From NCBI RefSeq assembly GCF_036346855.1, contig NZ_CP107841.1:1054001-1118000 (forward strand): 64,000 nucleotides of DNA, given 5' to 3'. A model generated the notes under the pieces. The model saw only the letters and a list, made by a program, of their open reading frames with translations, did not search any database and was not told the origin of the DNA. The translations under genes and the position numbers were made by a program. Below, piece by piece: positions 50,825 through 60,193 of this stretch (position 1 is the first letter of the stretch; the number at the start of each line of letters is the position of its first letter). The DNA is from Streptomyces europaeiscabiei. GTDB lineage: Bacteria; Actinomycetota; Actinomycetes; Streptomycetales; Streptomycetaceae.

Positions 50825-53011
50825 CTAGCCGCGGGTCCAGGTCTGGTTGGCGTTGCCGAGGCCGGTCCAGAGTTGGACCTTCGCGCCGTTGGCCGTGCCC
50901 GCGTTGGTCACGTCGATGACCAGTCCGTTGGACCGGTTGACGATGGTGCCGTCGACCCGGAAGGCCCACTGCTGGCTGGTCTTGCCGTTGCAGGCCCACA
51001 GGATGACCTTGGTTCCGGTGGTGGTGCCGTCGGCGTTGGCGGCGAGGCACTTGCCGGCGACGCGGAGCTCACCGGCCGCGGTCCGGGTGATGGTCTGGTT
51101 GGCGTTGCCCGAGCAGGCCCAGATCTGGACCTGGACGCCCGTCTGGCCGTTCGGGACGTCAAGGCAGCGCCCGGAGCCCGTGCCCGTCAGGGTGAAGGAC
51201 GCGTCCGTGGGGAGCGGGTCGGCGACCGGCAGCCACTCCTGCGAGCCGTCGGAGTTGGACGCCGCCAGGGTGACGGAGTCACCCGCGGTCGCCCCGGTCA
51301 TGTACAGGCTGGTGTTACGGACCGAGCGGAGCTTGTAGTACCCGTCGGAGGTCGCGACGAGGGTCCACTTCTTGTCGGTCGCACCCTCGTCGACCCACTG
51401 GGTCAGCTTCTGTCCGGCCGTCGCGCTGCCGTTCCAGATGCCGACCGCACGGCCCCCGGACTTGTTGAGCAGGGTGACGTCGTCGCCCTTCTCCGTCAGG
51501 TGCCAGCGCTGGGTGCCGGCGGCGGAGTCCGCGGCGAGGACGACGTCGGGGACGTTGCCGGTGAGGTTCGCGTCCTGTGTCTTGCCGGACGCGGTGGACA
51601 GGACCTGGCCGGTCAGCCGGTTGACGAGGCTGTAGTAGGTGCCGTCGGAGCGGCCGAGATCGACCTCGGCGTACTTCACGGGGCCGACGCTGCCGCCGCT
51701 CCAGGAGGCCTGGAGGACCAGGACGCGTCCCGTGCCGTCGACGTACTGCAGATTGCGGCTGTACCCGCCGGCGATCGGCGTCTGGTACTGCTTCCACGTG
51801 CCGGTGCTCAGCCCGGACTCGTTCACCCAGACGCTGCCGCTGCCGGAGGCGTTGTAGGCGATCCGGCCGTCGGGCAGGGGCAGGAGGACCGGGCTGCCGC
51901 CGGTGGACAGTCTGTTCCCGCCCGAGGGCACGGGCAGCGAGGTGATCGCGGCGTCCGTGGCGGAGAAGAACTTCGTCGGATCGTCGGAGATCCGGTAGCG
52001 GACGTTGGTGCCACCGCCCCACCACTCGTACGTCAGGAGCCACTTCCCGTCGGTCGTCGGGGCGATGGTCGTCATGCCCGGGCGGCCGCCGCCGATCTCC
52101 GTCTTGCCGCCGCCCATGCTCACCGTGGAGCCCGGGACGTCGACGACCGGGCTGCTCCAGGCCGTGCCGCTGCCGCCGTCCCAGGTCCGGTGGACGAGGA
52201 TCTGCCCCCGGGAGTCCGTCGCCGTCTCGTTGTCCGGGTCCAGGGTCGGAGCGCCGGTGGTGGTGTTGTAGCCGGTGTAGTCCTTCTCGTCGGAGTAGTA
52301 GGCGATGAGCTTGCCCTGGTGGGCGAGCAGGTGGGGTTCCCAGATGGGGTCGACCTGGGCCTCGGTGTTGGCGCCGGAGACGCGGCCGATGCTGCCCGCG
52401 CTGCCGCCCTGCCAGCCGCCGGCGGCGATGATGTTCTTGAAGCTCCAGCTCGCGCCGTCGTCCATACTGGCGTACAGGGCGAGCGCGACGTCCTCGCGGT
52501 CGCCGTCACCGGTCGGCGTCCAGCTGGAGTTCGCGGCCTTCTGCTCCTGGTAGTAGTAGTCGTCGCCGGAGACGATGCTCGCGAGCAACAGTGTGCCGGC
52601 GCTCAGGGGGCCGACGTCCTGCGGGAGTACGTAGAGGTAGGGGTTGGTCCAGTTGCTCGTGTACTTCGCGTACTGGGGGTCGCCTGAGAGTTCGGCGGGA
52701 GCCTTGACGTCGGCCAGCTTCGCCCATGTCGTGCCATCGTCGTCGCTCTTGTAAACGGGCATCGTCTGCCCCACCGGAGCGGTCTGACTGTTCTCGAACG
52801 CCGCCACGATCCGCCCGCTCGGCAGCTGGGCCGACTTCGGGTAGAGCACGCACGGATTCTTGTTGCACGCGGCGGTGTTGTCCGCCGTATACAGATTCGC
52901 GGGACTCGGCTGATACGCCGTCGCGGTCGTCGCAGAGGCGATGGCGAATGCCGTACCTATCGCGAAAGCTGTCGCCGAGGCGAAAGCCTTTCGCGCCCAG
53001 GGTCTTGTCAA
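50825..53011 (-). CDS. Secreted BNR/sialidase-fold glycoside hydrolase with RICIN lectin domains
   Basis: 728 aa if TTG 53011 is the start (AAAGGAA 5 bp upstream); an in-frame GTG at 53026 is the alternative. An Ala-rich signal peptide is followed by a six-bladed-propeller-like region with Asp-box type repeats (SDDDGTTW, SMDDGASW). Two C-terminal ricin-B type segments carry QxW-like motifs (TQRWHL, ANQTWTRG). Such proteins hydrolyse or bind plant or host polysaccharides outside the cell. Which glycan is not deducible. Two GCGAAA-N3-TTTCGC palindromes flank the start. Confidence 0.8.
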   Translation of the reverse strand: MTRPWARKAFASATAFAIGTAFAIASATTATAYQPSPANLYTADNTAACNKNPCVLYPKSAQLPSGRIVAAFENSQTAPVGQTMPVYKSDDDGTTWAKLADVKAPAELSGDPQYAKYTSNWTNPYLYVLPQDVGPLSAGTLLLASIVSGDDYYYQEQKAANSSWTPTGDGDREDVALALYASMDDGASWSFKNIIAAGGWQGGSAGSIGRVSGANTEAQVDPIWEPHLLAHQGKLIAYYSDEKDYTGYNTTTGAPTLDPDNETATDSRGQILVHRTWDGGSGTAWSSPVVDVPGSTVSMGGGKTEIGGGRPGMTTIAPTTDGKWLLTYEWWGGGTNVRYRISDDPTKFFSATDAAITSLPVPSGGNRLSTGGSPVLLPLPDGRIAYNASGSGSVWVNESGLSTGTWKQYQTPIAGGYSRNLQYVDGTGRVLVLQASWSGGSVGPVKYAEVDLGRSDGTYYSLVNRLTGQVLSTASGKTQDANLTGNVPDVVLAADSAAGTQRWHLTEKGDDVTLLNKSGGRAVGIWNGSATAGQKLTQWVDEGATDKKWTLVATSDGYYKLRSVRNTSLYMTGATAGDSVTLAASNSDGSQEWLPVADPLPTDASFTLTGTGSGRCLDVPNGQTGVQVQIWACSGNANQTITRTAAGELRVAGKCLAANADGTTTGTKVILWACNGKTSQQWAFRVDGTIVNRSNGLVIDVTNAGTANGAKVQLWTGLGNANQTWTRG
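52980..52994. promoter_or_regulatory. GCGAAA-N3-TTTCGC palindrome (copy A, in signal-peptide codons)
   Basis: Perfect 6-bp arms, spacer GCC. It falls inside the first codons of the hydrolase gene. The same arms recur at 53120. Confidence 0.35.
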
Positions 53012-53119
53012 CGGCGTTCCTTTCACAGGAGGGCGCACCCACGTTCCGTAAAAGGAGAACTCGGGATGCGGGGCAGGAGCCAGTATTCGCAGGCAGCCCC
53101 GCAGTGTCACCGGCATGTT

Positions 53120-53134
53120 GCGAAAGGGTTTCGC
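53120..53134. promoter_or_regulatory. GCGAAA-N3-TTTCGC palindrome (copy B)
   Basis: Perfect arms, spacer GGG, 140 bp from copy A and ~110 bp upstream of the hydrolase start. A pair at this spacing is compatible with a repressor loop. The remainder of the gap (53012-53600) shows no gene. Confidence 0.4.
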
Positions 53135-53600
53135 GGGAACGCGGGTCCCGGAGTATTGACGCGGCCGGGAACGGACGTCGAAGCAGGAACTCGTCACCAC
53201 GGTGGTGGCATGGGGGAACTCCGCAACACCGTCGTCAAGGACCAGCCGTAGACCGGTCCGCGGCCGGCGCCCCGAGCCGTGCCCTGGCCGGGCAGAGCAC
53301 ACGGACCGCGCCACGCGGCAGGGGCAGCGAGAACAGATCCGTGCCCACCCGGTTCGTGTTGCCACGCACGATGGCCTCGGCAGCGCCCCAGCCGCGCTCG
53401 CCCCTGATAGGGACTCTGCCGGGCGGAACACAGCCGAGCACCGGGCGGCGGACGGACACGTGGGCCTGGAAACGCCGACTGCACAAATGGCCCGCCCCGA
53501 AGTGCCTGACAGGCCCGAGCTACTTAGCGTCGTCATGCGCAGACCGCGCGGATCGGGCAGACGACGCCTCGGCGCGTTGAGGCGATTGAGAGGCACTTCC

Positions 53601-53903
53601 ATGGCAGTCGTGATGACTTTCGTCTGGCCCGAGATCACGCCCGAGTTGTACGCCGCGGTGCGCAAGAAGGTGCGTTGGGAGGAGGAATCCCCGGACGGGT
53701 GCGTGTTGCACGTGGCGTGGTTCACCGCCGACGGCTTCAACGTGCTGGACATCTGGGAGTCGCAGGAGCACTTCACCCGGTTCATCGCCACCAGGATCGA
53801 ACCTGTACTCAAGGGCGAACTGGGCGTGAAGAGCGATCCGCAGCCGCAGTTCTTCCCGCTCCACAGACGCTTCGTGGCCCCCGGCGTCAGCGGCGCCGCC
53901 TGA
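53601..53903 (+). CDS. Small dimeric-alpha/beta-barrel-like protein
   Basis: 100 aa, ATG 53601. MAVVMTFVWPEITPELYAAVRKKVRWEEESPDGCVLHVAWFTADGF shows the beta-alpha-beta plan of Dabb/ABM-type small proteins, with a strand-rich middle and LDIWESQEHFTRFIATRIEPVL helix. Such folds bind small ligands or degrade heme, but no specific function is indicated. A longer upstream frame (from 53202) is unlikely because no ribosome-binding site is seen. Confidence 0.6.
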   Translation: MAVVMTFVWPEITPELYAAVRKKVRWEEESPDGCVLHVAWFTADGFNVLDIWESQEHFTRFIATRIEPVLKGELGVKSDPQPQFFPLHRRFVAPGVSGAA

Positions 53904-54270
53904 CGTCCGCGTCAGCAGAAGCCGCAAACCACAAACCGCAAACCGCAAACCGCGGCAACCAACACGTCTGATTCGCGGTCGACGCCACGAGCCTGTGCCG
54001 CTGTGCCGGTCGACAGCGCCCCGGCCCGCTGATCGGCGCCGGCTGCCGGATGGATCCGAGAGAGCCGGGGGCGCGTCGCATCGGGGCAACGTGACGCGAT
54101 ACGTGGTCGGAGTGTCGAAGGCTCCGACGCCATCCCGCCGAACACCGCCCGATGCGGTTCAACGTGGCCGGGGCACCGGGCCGCCTGGCGAACACCGCGC
54201 GGACACCGCCTAGCGGAGTCGGACGGGGTCGAGTGCCTGAGCCCCTCCGACCTCCGTCGCCCTGACGGGC
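53904..54270. other. Gap with 7-bp tandem repeats
   Basis: 367 bp. It contains a 7-bp tandem repeat at 53924-53951 (GCAAACC x3 with one ACAAACC) directly after the previous gene. Nothing else gene-like is seen. The convergent BASS transporter gene ends at 54271. Confidence 0.5.
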
Positions 54271-55146
54271 TCAGCCCAACGTCGAGGGCTTCCCTGAGCG
54301 AGTCCGGGTGATGGCGAAGCCGAAAGCCGTCGCCAGTACGTACATGAGAACCGAGTAGACAGCACTGGGAACTGCCACCGCAGTGTTGTCGAGGATGCTC
54401 AGTGCGATGGTGAGGGCCACAGTGGTGTTGTGAATCCCCACCTCCATGGCGCTGGCGACAGCCTGGGGCTCACTCAGGCGAAGGGCCCTGGCACCGCCGT
54501 AGCCGATGCTGAGGCTCGCCAGACAGAAGATGCCGGTGACCAGGCCGACCTGGCGAAGGTAGTCCGCGAGGTTCTCCCGCTCTCCCAGCAGTGCCCCCAG
54601 GGACACCGCGACCAGGATGACGATGGAGAACACACGGACCGGACGGTCCGCCCGGGCGGCGAAGTCCGCGGAGCGTTTCCGGACGAGCATGCCGAGCCCG
54701 ACCGGGATGAGCACGATGGCGATCACCTGCAGCACCTTGCCGAACTGCAGTCCCAGGTCGCCCTCGGCATCGAAGTGGCTGATGGCCAGGTTGGTGATGA
54801 GGGGAATGGTGACGGCTGCCAACACGGAATTGATCGCGGTGAGGGTGACGTTGAACGCCACATCCCCGCGGAACAGGTGGCTGAAGAGATTGGCGGTGGT
54901 GCCGCCCGGGGACGCAGCCAGCAGCATCACGCCCACTGCGAGCATCGGGTCCACGTCGAAGATTTCGACCAGGCCGAAGGCGAGCAGCGGTAGCACCACT
55001 GTCTGCACGGTCAGGGCGAAGACGACCGCTTTCGGGGAACGGGCCACGCGCTTGAAGTCGCCAGTGGTGAGCGAGAGCCCGAGGCCGAACATGATGATGG
55101 CGAGCGCTATGGGCAAGCCGGTCGTGATCAGCGCTGAATCGTTCAT
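54271..55146 (-). CDS. Bile acid:sodium symporter (BASS) family transporter
   Basis: 291 aa with nine to ten hydrophobic helices. It has the family features GLSLTTGDFKRVARSPKAVV near the N-terminus and a conserved LLAASPGGTTANLFSHLFRGD segment. BASS proteins carry organic anions with sodium. No neighbour hints at the substrate. The 368-bp gap upstream (55147-55514) shows no gene and should contain its promoter. Confidence 0.85.
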   Translation of the reverse strand: MNDSALITTGLPIALAIIMFGLGLSLTTGDFKRVARSPKAVVFALTVQTVVLPLLAFGLVEIFDVDPMLAVGVMLLAASPGGTTANLFSHLFRGDVAFNVTLTAINSVLAAVTIPLITNLAISHFDAEGDLGLQFGKVLQVIAIVLIPVGLGMLVRKRSADFAARADRPVRVFSIVILVAVSLGALLGERENLADYLRQVGLVTGIFCLASLSIGYGGARALRLSEPQAVASAMEVGIHNTTVALTIALSILDNTAVAVPSAVYSVLMYVLATAFGFAITRTRSGKPSTLG

Positions 55147-55514
55147 GCCTCACGCTTCCTGGATGACGGGCAGCGGAGACAGTGAAAGCGGCCGCACGGC
55201 CCGTGGGTCGCCACAGTGAAGCAGTTGCCGAGTCCATGTCACAAGGTTTGAGCTGGGCAGTTCGATGTGTGATCTGGTGCACTGCGCTGCGCGTGTTGAG
55301 TGACGTTCGGTGAGATCACTGTCGCGTGGGCTGCCAGTGGTTCGACCGAGGACAGCCGGCGCCCGCCTTCCCCCGGCGTTGCCCGGTCAGTGACCACACT
55401 GAAAGAGCCCGGCCCTTGCGGCGCCGCCCGATTCCGTACGAGCCGAACCGGCCTCATGCGATGAGGGTGAGCGTGAGCTTGACGGCACCGAGGGCCGCGG
55501 GCCCTGACGGGTGC

Positions 55515-56201
55515 TCAAGTTCGTCGGCCCGCTGCTTGCTGGAGGCCGTCGAGGACGAGGTCCAGGCCGAATTCGAACTCGTCGGCGTAGGCGTACCCGG
55601 GACGCATGACGTGATCGGTCGCGATCTCGGTCAGGTACGGGTACTCGCCGTCACCGAAACCGCTCATGATGGAGTCCGCCAGTTCGCCGATCTCCTCCGG
55701 GGAGCCGAAGGGCAGGGTCTTCTCCTGCAGGGCGAACCCGTAGATGTAGCTGTCGAGTACCGAGACGGCGTGGGCAGTGAGGGTGAGGGAGAACCCGCCC
55801 TGACGCAGGCAGCCGAGAACGGCGTCGTGGTGACGCAGAGTGGCCGGGCCCGGAGTGGAACGTGACTCCATCATCCCGATGGCCCAGCGGTGACGCGACA
55901 GCACGAGGCGCATGGAGATCGCCCGCTGCCGCATCGCCCGCCGCCAGCCATCACCCGGCGTGGGCAATTCGACCTCGCCGAACACCAGGTCGACCATGCC
56001 GTCGATCAGGTCCTCCTTGTTGGCCACATGGTTGTACAAGGACATCGCCTCGACGCCGACGGCCTCGCCGAGCTTGCGCATGCTGAGCGTCTCCAGGCCG
56101 CCGGCGTCGGCGAGTTCGACGGCGGCATGCAGCACCCGCCGCCGGGTGAGCGTCTCGCGGGTCGACTGCCGGACGGTACGTCGGGTCACGGTGGGTGTCA
56201 C
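55515..56201 (-). CDS. TetR-family repressor (TetR_C type)
   Basis: 228 aa. N-terminal HTH: RRRVLHAAVELADAGGLETLSMRKLGEAVGVEAMSLYNHVANKEDLIDGMVDLVFGEV, with a TetR_C-1 type ligand domain behind it. Divergent from an oxidoreductase, with three palindromes CTTACGSCGTAAG between the two genes, it very likely represses both. The inducer is unknown. Confidence 0.88.
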   Translation of the reverse strand: MTPTVTRRTVRQSTRETLTRRRVLHAAVELADAGGLETLSMRKLGEAVGVEAMSLYNHVANKEDLIDGMVDLVFGEVELPTPGDGWRRAMRQRAISMRLVLSRHRWAIGMMESRSTPGPATLRHHDAVLGCLRQGGFSLTLTAHAVSVLDSYIYGFALQEKTLPFGSPEEIGELADSIMSGFGDGEYPYLTEIATDHVMRPGYAYADEFEFGLDLVLDGLQQAAGRRT

Positions 56202-56231
56202 TTCCTCTCGGGGTCTCCCAGCGTTGACGAG

Positions 56232-56283
56232 CTTACGGCGTAAGTGGTGTACTTACGCCGTAAGTTTCGGCTTACGGCGTAAG
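56232..56283. promoter_or_regulatory. Triple TetR operator array
   Basis: Three 13-bp palindromes with identical arms CTTACG/CGTAAG and a central G or C: 56232-56244, 56252-56264 and 56271-56283. Start-to-start distances are 20 and 19 bp, about two helical turns, so dimers would line up on one DNA face. They fill the divergent promoter region between the TetR gene and the oxidoreductase gene. Confidence 0.85.
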
Positions 56284-56313
56284 TACGCGGGAGACGGAAC
56301 GGGAGCAGTGACC

Positions 56314-57345
56314 ATGCGGAACATGAACGAACCGATCGCAACCACCGACGGGACCAGGACGATGGCGGCCGTCGTGCAGGAGCGGTACGGCGCCGAGCCG
56401 GAAGCCGTGCTGCGCACAGCACGGCTCGCCCGGCCCAGCATCGGGCCTGGCGAGGTACTGGTGCGTGTGCGCGCCTCCAGCGTGGATCGCGGCACCTGGC
56501 ACATGATGGCCGGTCTGCCCTACGCGATCCGGCCCGTGAGCGGGCTGCGCAGGCCGAGGCTCCCCAACCCCGGCCGCAACATCGCCGGTGTCGTCGAGGC
56601 GGCCGGCACCGACGTGACCGGGTTCGCGCCCGGCGACGAGGTCTACGGCACGGCAGTGGCCGCGTTCGCCGAATACGCCGCCACCCGTCCCGACAGGATC
56701 GCGCCCAAGCCTGCCGGACTCACCTTCGAGGAGGCGGCGACCGTACCCGTCAGCGCGCTCACCGCACTCCAGGCGGTTCGCGACAAGGGCAGAATCCGGG
56801 AGGGCCAGCAGGTCCTGATCACCGGAGCCGCAGGCGGCGTAGGCACCTTCGCCGTCCAGATCGCCCACGCCTTCGGCGCCCGGGTCACGGCCGTCGCGAG
56901 CACCCCCAAGCTCGACGCCGTACGAGCGCTGGGCGCCGACCACGTGATCGACTACACGTGCGAGGACTTCCTTGCCGGCCCGCGACGCTACGACGCCATC
57001 ATCGACATCGCGGGCAACCGCGGCCTGGGAGACCTTCGCCACGCCCTCACGCCCCGCGGCAGGCTGGTCATCACCGGCGGCGAGACGAACGGCGCCTGGC
57101 TCGGTGGCACCGACCGGCAACTCCGCGCACAGATGCTGTCCCCGTTCACCGGCCGGCACCTGGGGACCTTCATTTCCTCGGAGCACGCCGACGGGCTGCG
57201 CGACCTGACCGTTCTCATCGACTCGGGCACGCTCAGCCCTGTCGTGGACCGCGTCTACCCGCTCGCCGAAACTGCCGCAGCCGTCCGGCACCTCCTCGCC
57301 GGCCGCGCCACGGGCAAGGTGGCGCTCGCCCTGCCCGCGGAGTGA
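56314..57345 (+). CDS. NAD(P)-dependent quinone-oxidoreductase-like (MDR, zinc-independent)
   Basis: 343 aa from ATG 56314 (GGGAG 8 bp upstream). MDR fold: an N-terminal GroES-like domain (PGEVLVRVRASSVDRG) without the Cys/His zinc ligands. The Rossmann domain has AAGGVGTFAVQ (the AxxGVG nucleotide site), then ADHVIDY and a DIAGNRGLGDL segment. Probably reduces an enone or quinone, perhaps as a detoxification enzyme induced through the TetR protein. The substrate is unknown. Confidence 0.87.
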   Translation: MRNMNEPIATTDGTRTMAAVVQERYGAEPEAVLRTARLARPSIGPGEVLVRVRASSVDRGTWHMMAGLPYAIRPVSGLRRPRLPNPGRNIAGVVEAAGTDVTGFAPGDEVYGTAVAAFAEYAATRPDRIAPKPAGLTFEEAATVPVSALTALQAVRDKGRIREGQQVLITGAAGGVGTFAVQIAHAFGARVTAVASTPKLDAVRALGADHVIDYTCEDFLAGPRRYDAIIDIAGNRGLGDLRHALTPRGRLVITGGETNGAWLGGTDRQLRAQMLSPFTGRHLGTFISSEHADGLRDLTVLIDSGTLSPVVDRVYPLAETAAAVRHLLAGRATGKVALALPAE

Positions 57346-57369
57346 CGCCGTAGGCCGACGTCGGCAAGG

Positions 57370-57703
57370 TGCCATCCACTCGCCCACGAGGCGTGATCCG
57401 CCCCATGGATCCACGGCCGATCGCGGCATCACACCGGCGCGGTGGGAGATGGCGCTCCGGCACCGTCTCCACCCTGGTGGCGACGACGCCCTCGGACGGG
57501 GTGAGGTCCAAGTGCCGGTCGCGCACCGTCAGGCCGCCCGGCACCGTCGCACGCGCATCACGCCGACGGATCAGGAAGCGGGCGGTGCCCACCACCGCGG
57601 TGTCGGTCAGCAGCCACGGCGAGGGCAACGGCAGCAGCCCGATGTACGGGCCGACGCTCGGCAAGACCGCGCGAGCCGTCCACGAAGCCGCCCAGCGCGC
57701 CTG
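57370..57703 (-). pseudogene. Coding-like minus-strand remnant of unknown family
   Basis: A GC-rich minus-strand frame gives PYIGLLPLPSPWLLTDTAVVGTARFLIRRRDARATVPGG and a following DLTPSEGVVATRVET segment with normal codon usage. It lacks a credible start and extends into the oxidoreductase gene. It may be the tail of a lost gene. The rest of 57704-58169 holds only the repeat at 57980. Confidence 0.25.
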
Positions 57704-57979
57704 AGAGCCGGGACTCCTCCGTCCCGGAGCGGCGTGCCGCTCCGGGACCGGACCCGAAGGCTGTAGTGGCTGGGTCTCCGAGCCCCGTAGATGCGTCCGC
57801 CACAGGTCGCGCCCTCAGCTACACGGGGTACAGCTGTGGCGTGCCGCCCCATGCCTCGTTTCCGGCTTCACGGGCCTGGAAGCGTCATCCTCCGATGGGG
57901 ACACGCATCAGGTGCGGGGCCAGGTACGCACAGCACCCAGGACCACGAGACAGGTCACCTCAACCCCAGCACCGGTCAC

Positions 57980-58031
57980 CAGGCTGGAGATCGAGCGTGA
58001 TGTCGCAGGCTGGAGATCGAGCGTGATGTCG
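57980..58031. repeat. 26-bp perfect tandem duplication
   Basis: Two identical adjacent 26-bp units (57980-58005 and 58006-58031) in non-coding DNA upstream of the hydrolase operon end. Recent duplication by replication slippage is likely; I see no motif in it. Confidence 0.85.
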
Positions 58032-58169
58032 ACTGGCGGACCGGACGGTGTACCACCAGGCCGACCGCCTCGCGCACCTCACCCTCCCGGTCGTCCCGAC
58101 CCGGACCGACGCGGTGGCTCAGGCCATGGGCGGGCGGCCCGCACCGGTCCGCCACAATGACCCCGGCCG

Positions 58170-58991
58170 TCAGGGGCCGGCGTCGGCACGTGCGACGAGA
58201 TCGGCGATGCGGGCCCACATCCGCGGCGGGTTGGAGTACATCGGGAAGTGGGCGCAGTGGCTGATCTCCGCGAGCTCCACGCCGCCTGCGGCCAGAGCCG
58301 GGAGGTAGGACAGGGTGTTGTTCTGTTCCCCGTACATGAACATCCTCGGTGCCGGAAGTCCGAGGAACCGGTCGAGCAGCTTGCCGTGGTCGGAGAGGTC
58401 GACCATGGACTCGAAGATCGACCTGACGGCTGCGGCCCGGACCTTGTGCGCAAGGCTCGACGCGTACAGCGCGCCGCCGTGGAACCGGGAACCGCCGACG
58501 CGTTCGGCGAAGCGGGCCAGGAACGCGTCGGGGTCGTCGTCGGCGTGGGTGACGATCTGGCGGCTGAGGAAACAGTCCTCGGGGGCGACGTTTCCCTCGA
58601 TGTTGGTGAAGCTCGCGACTCTGCCGGGGCCTTGGTCGGCGAGCAGCAGCGCGGTCAGGCCTCCCATCGAGTGCCCGACCACGTGGAAGCGGTCGATGTG
58701 CCGGGCCTGGAGGACCTGTTGGGCGACGGAGACCAGGAAGGGGATGGAGACGGCGCCGAGGTCGGAGCAGGTGCTGGCGCCGCAGCCGGGAGCATCGTAG
58801 GCCAGTACGGGACGGTCGGCGAGCCGTTCCTGCTGGACGACGTCCGCGTAGTCCTCCTTCGTCGAGCCGAAGCCGTGGAGGAACACCAGGGGCGCGCCGG
58901 TCCCACCGCGGTGGAGGCCGGCCACGTCGACGCGGGTGCCGCCGACGGTGAGCGGGAGCGTGAACGGTTCGAGTTTGTTGACGGGGCTCAT
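58170..58991 (-). CDS. Alpha/beta hydrolase
   Basis: 273 aa from ATG 58991, overlapping the aminotransferase stop by 4 bp. It has the nucleophile elbow GHSMGG and the oxyanion-region FLHGFGST, then a distal histidine in EISHCAHFPMYSNP. It hydrolyses an ester, lactone, C-C bond or epoxide. It is the last gene of the five-gene RraA operon, so its substrate probably belongs to the same pathway. Confidence 0.85.
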   Translation of the reverse strand: MSPVNKLEPFTLPLTVGGTRVDVAGLHRGGTGAPLVFLHGFGSTKEDYADVVQQERLADRPVLAYDAPGCGASTCSDLGAVSIPFLVSVAQQVLQARHIDRFHVVGHSMGGLTALLLADQGPGRVASFTNIEGNVAPEDCFLSRQIVTHADDDPDAFLARFAERVGGSRFHGGALYASSLAHKVRAAAVRSIFESMVDLSDHGKLLDRFLGLPAPRMFMYGEQNNTLSYLPALAAGGVELAEISHCAHFPMYSNPPRMWARIADLVARADAGP

Positions 58992-60193
58992 CGGGCCTCC
59001 TCCAGCGTCGGTGTGCCGGCCTCGTACGCCGCCTCGGCGGGGGCGCCTGTGAGGGCGGTCCTCAGGCGGTCGATCGCGCTGATCAGTGTGTCGTCGTCGA
59101 CGGCGAAGCACACGCGGATGCGCCCGGGTGCGTTGAACGCCTCGCCGGGTACGACCGCGAGACGTGCGGTGTCGAGGAGCCACGCGGCGAGGTCGGCGCT
59201 GCTGGTCCAGCCGCGGGCGCGGAGCAGGTCGTTGACGTCGGGGAAGGCGAACATGCCGCCGTCGGGCAGCGGGCAGTCGATGCCGTCGATGCCGTTCAGC
59301 GCATCCACGAGCAGCGCGCGTCGGCGCCGGTAGTCGCGGGCGGCCTCGACGGGTGTGCCGGTGTCGCCCAGGGCGGCAAGGGCCGCCCGCTGGTTGACCG
59401 TCGGGACGTGGGTGATGGTGCGGGACACGTGCAGCCGTGCCGAGGCGACGATCTCCGGTGGTGCCGCGAGCCAGCCGACGCGCCAGCCGGTCATGGCATG
59501 CTCCTTGGACACTCCGCCCACCACGACGGTACGGCCGCGCAGTTGCGGAGCCACCCGCAGGATCGACCGGTAGGTCCCGGTGTGGTCGAACGCCCGGTAG
59601 ATGTCGTCGCTGACGACCCAGATGCCGTGCCGCTCGGCCCAGTCGGCGATCTGCCGCAGATGGGACTCGGGATGGACGGCGCCGGTGGGGTTGCCGGGGC
59701 TGGAGAGGATCACCGCGCGGGTGCGCGCGGTGCGGAGGCGGTCGAGGGCCTCGGCCGTGAGTCGGAACTCCTCGTCGGTGGCGACCGGGACGGCGACGCC
59801 GCCGGCGGCGGTGACGACCTCGGCGTGCCCGGGCCAGCCGGGTGCGGCGACCAGGACCTCGTCCCCGGCGTCGATCAGGGCCTGGACGGCGAGGAAAAGG
59901 GCGTGCTTCGCACCGAGGGCGATCTGGACGTCGTCCGCGCTCCAGGGGAGCCGGGTGTCACCGGCGACGGCGGTGGCGACGAGCGCACGCAGGGCGGGGT
60001 CGCCCTGGGCCGGTCCGTAGTGGTGGGTGGCGGGGTCGCGGACGGCCTCGACGGCGGCCTCCACGACCACGGCGCTGGTGGCCGCCTGGGGCTCTCCGGC
60101 GGCGAGGCTGATGACGTCCGCGCCCTGGGCCCGCAGCGCTTCGGCCCTGGCGGCCACGGCGAAGATCGGATTGTCCGTCATCGGTGTCGTCAC
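58988..60193 (-). CDS. PLP-dependent aminotransferase, class I/II (fold type I)
   Basis: 401 aa from GTG 60193, overlapping the preceding RraA stop (GTGA). It has AGEPQ at the N-terminus, a SSPGNPTGAVH loop with the substrate-carboxylate Asn, the PLP aspartate in VSDDIYRAF, and the Schiff-base lysine in GGVSKEHAMTGWRVGW. Transaminates an alpha-amino or alpha-keto acid. With RraA-type aldolases downstream in the pathway, it could supply or remove a 2-oxoacid. Confidence 0.87.
   Translation of the reverse strand: MTTPMTDNPIFAVAARAEALRAQGADVISLAAGEPQAATSAVVVEAAVEAVRDPATHHYGPAQGDPALRALVATAVAGDTRLPWSADDVQIALGAKHALFLAVQALIDAGDEVLVAAPGWPGHAEVVTAAGGVAVPVATDEEFRLTAEALDRLRTARTRAVILSSPGNPTGAVHPESHLRQIADWAERHGIWVVSDDIYRAFDHTGTYRSILRVAPQLRGRTVVVGGVSKEHAMTGWRVGWLAAPPEIVASARLHVSRTITHVPTVNQRAALAALGDTGTPVEAARDYRRRRALLVDALNGIDGIDCPLPDGGMFAFPDVNDLLRARGWTSSADLAAWLLDTARLAVVPGEAFNAPGRIRVCFAVDDDTLISAIDRLRTALTGAPAEAAYEAGTPTLEEAR

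Noticed and set aside
50255..52687. 810-codon plus-strand frame opposite the BNR/RICIN gene
   Set aside because: Mirror frame of a gene with clear signal peptide and lectin motifs.
53012..53812. Upstream extension of the BNR/RICIN reading frame
   Set aside because: The signal peptide starts at about 53011-53026; the extension has no start signal and unnatural composition.
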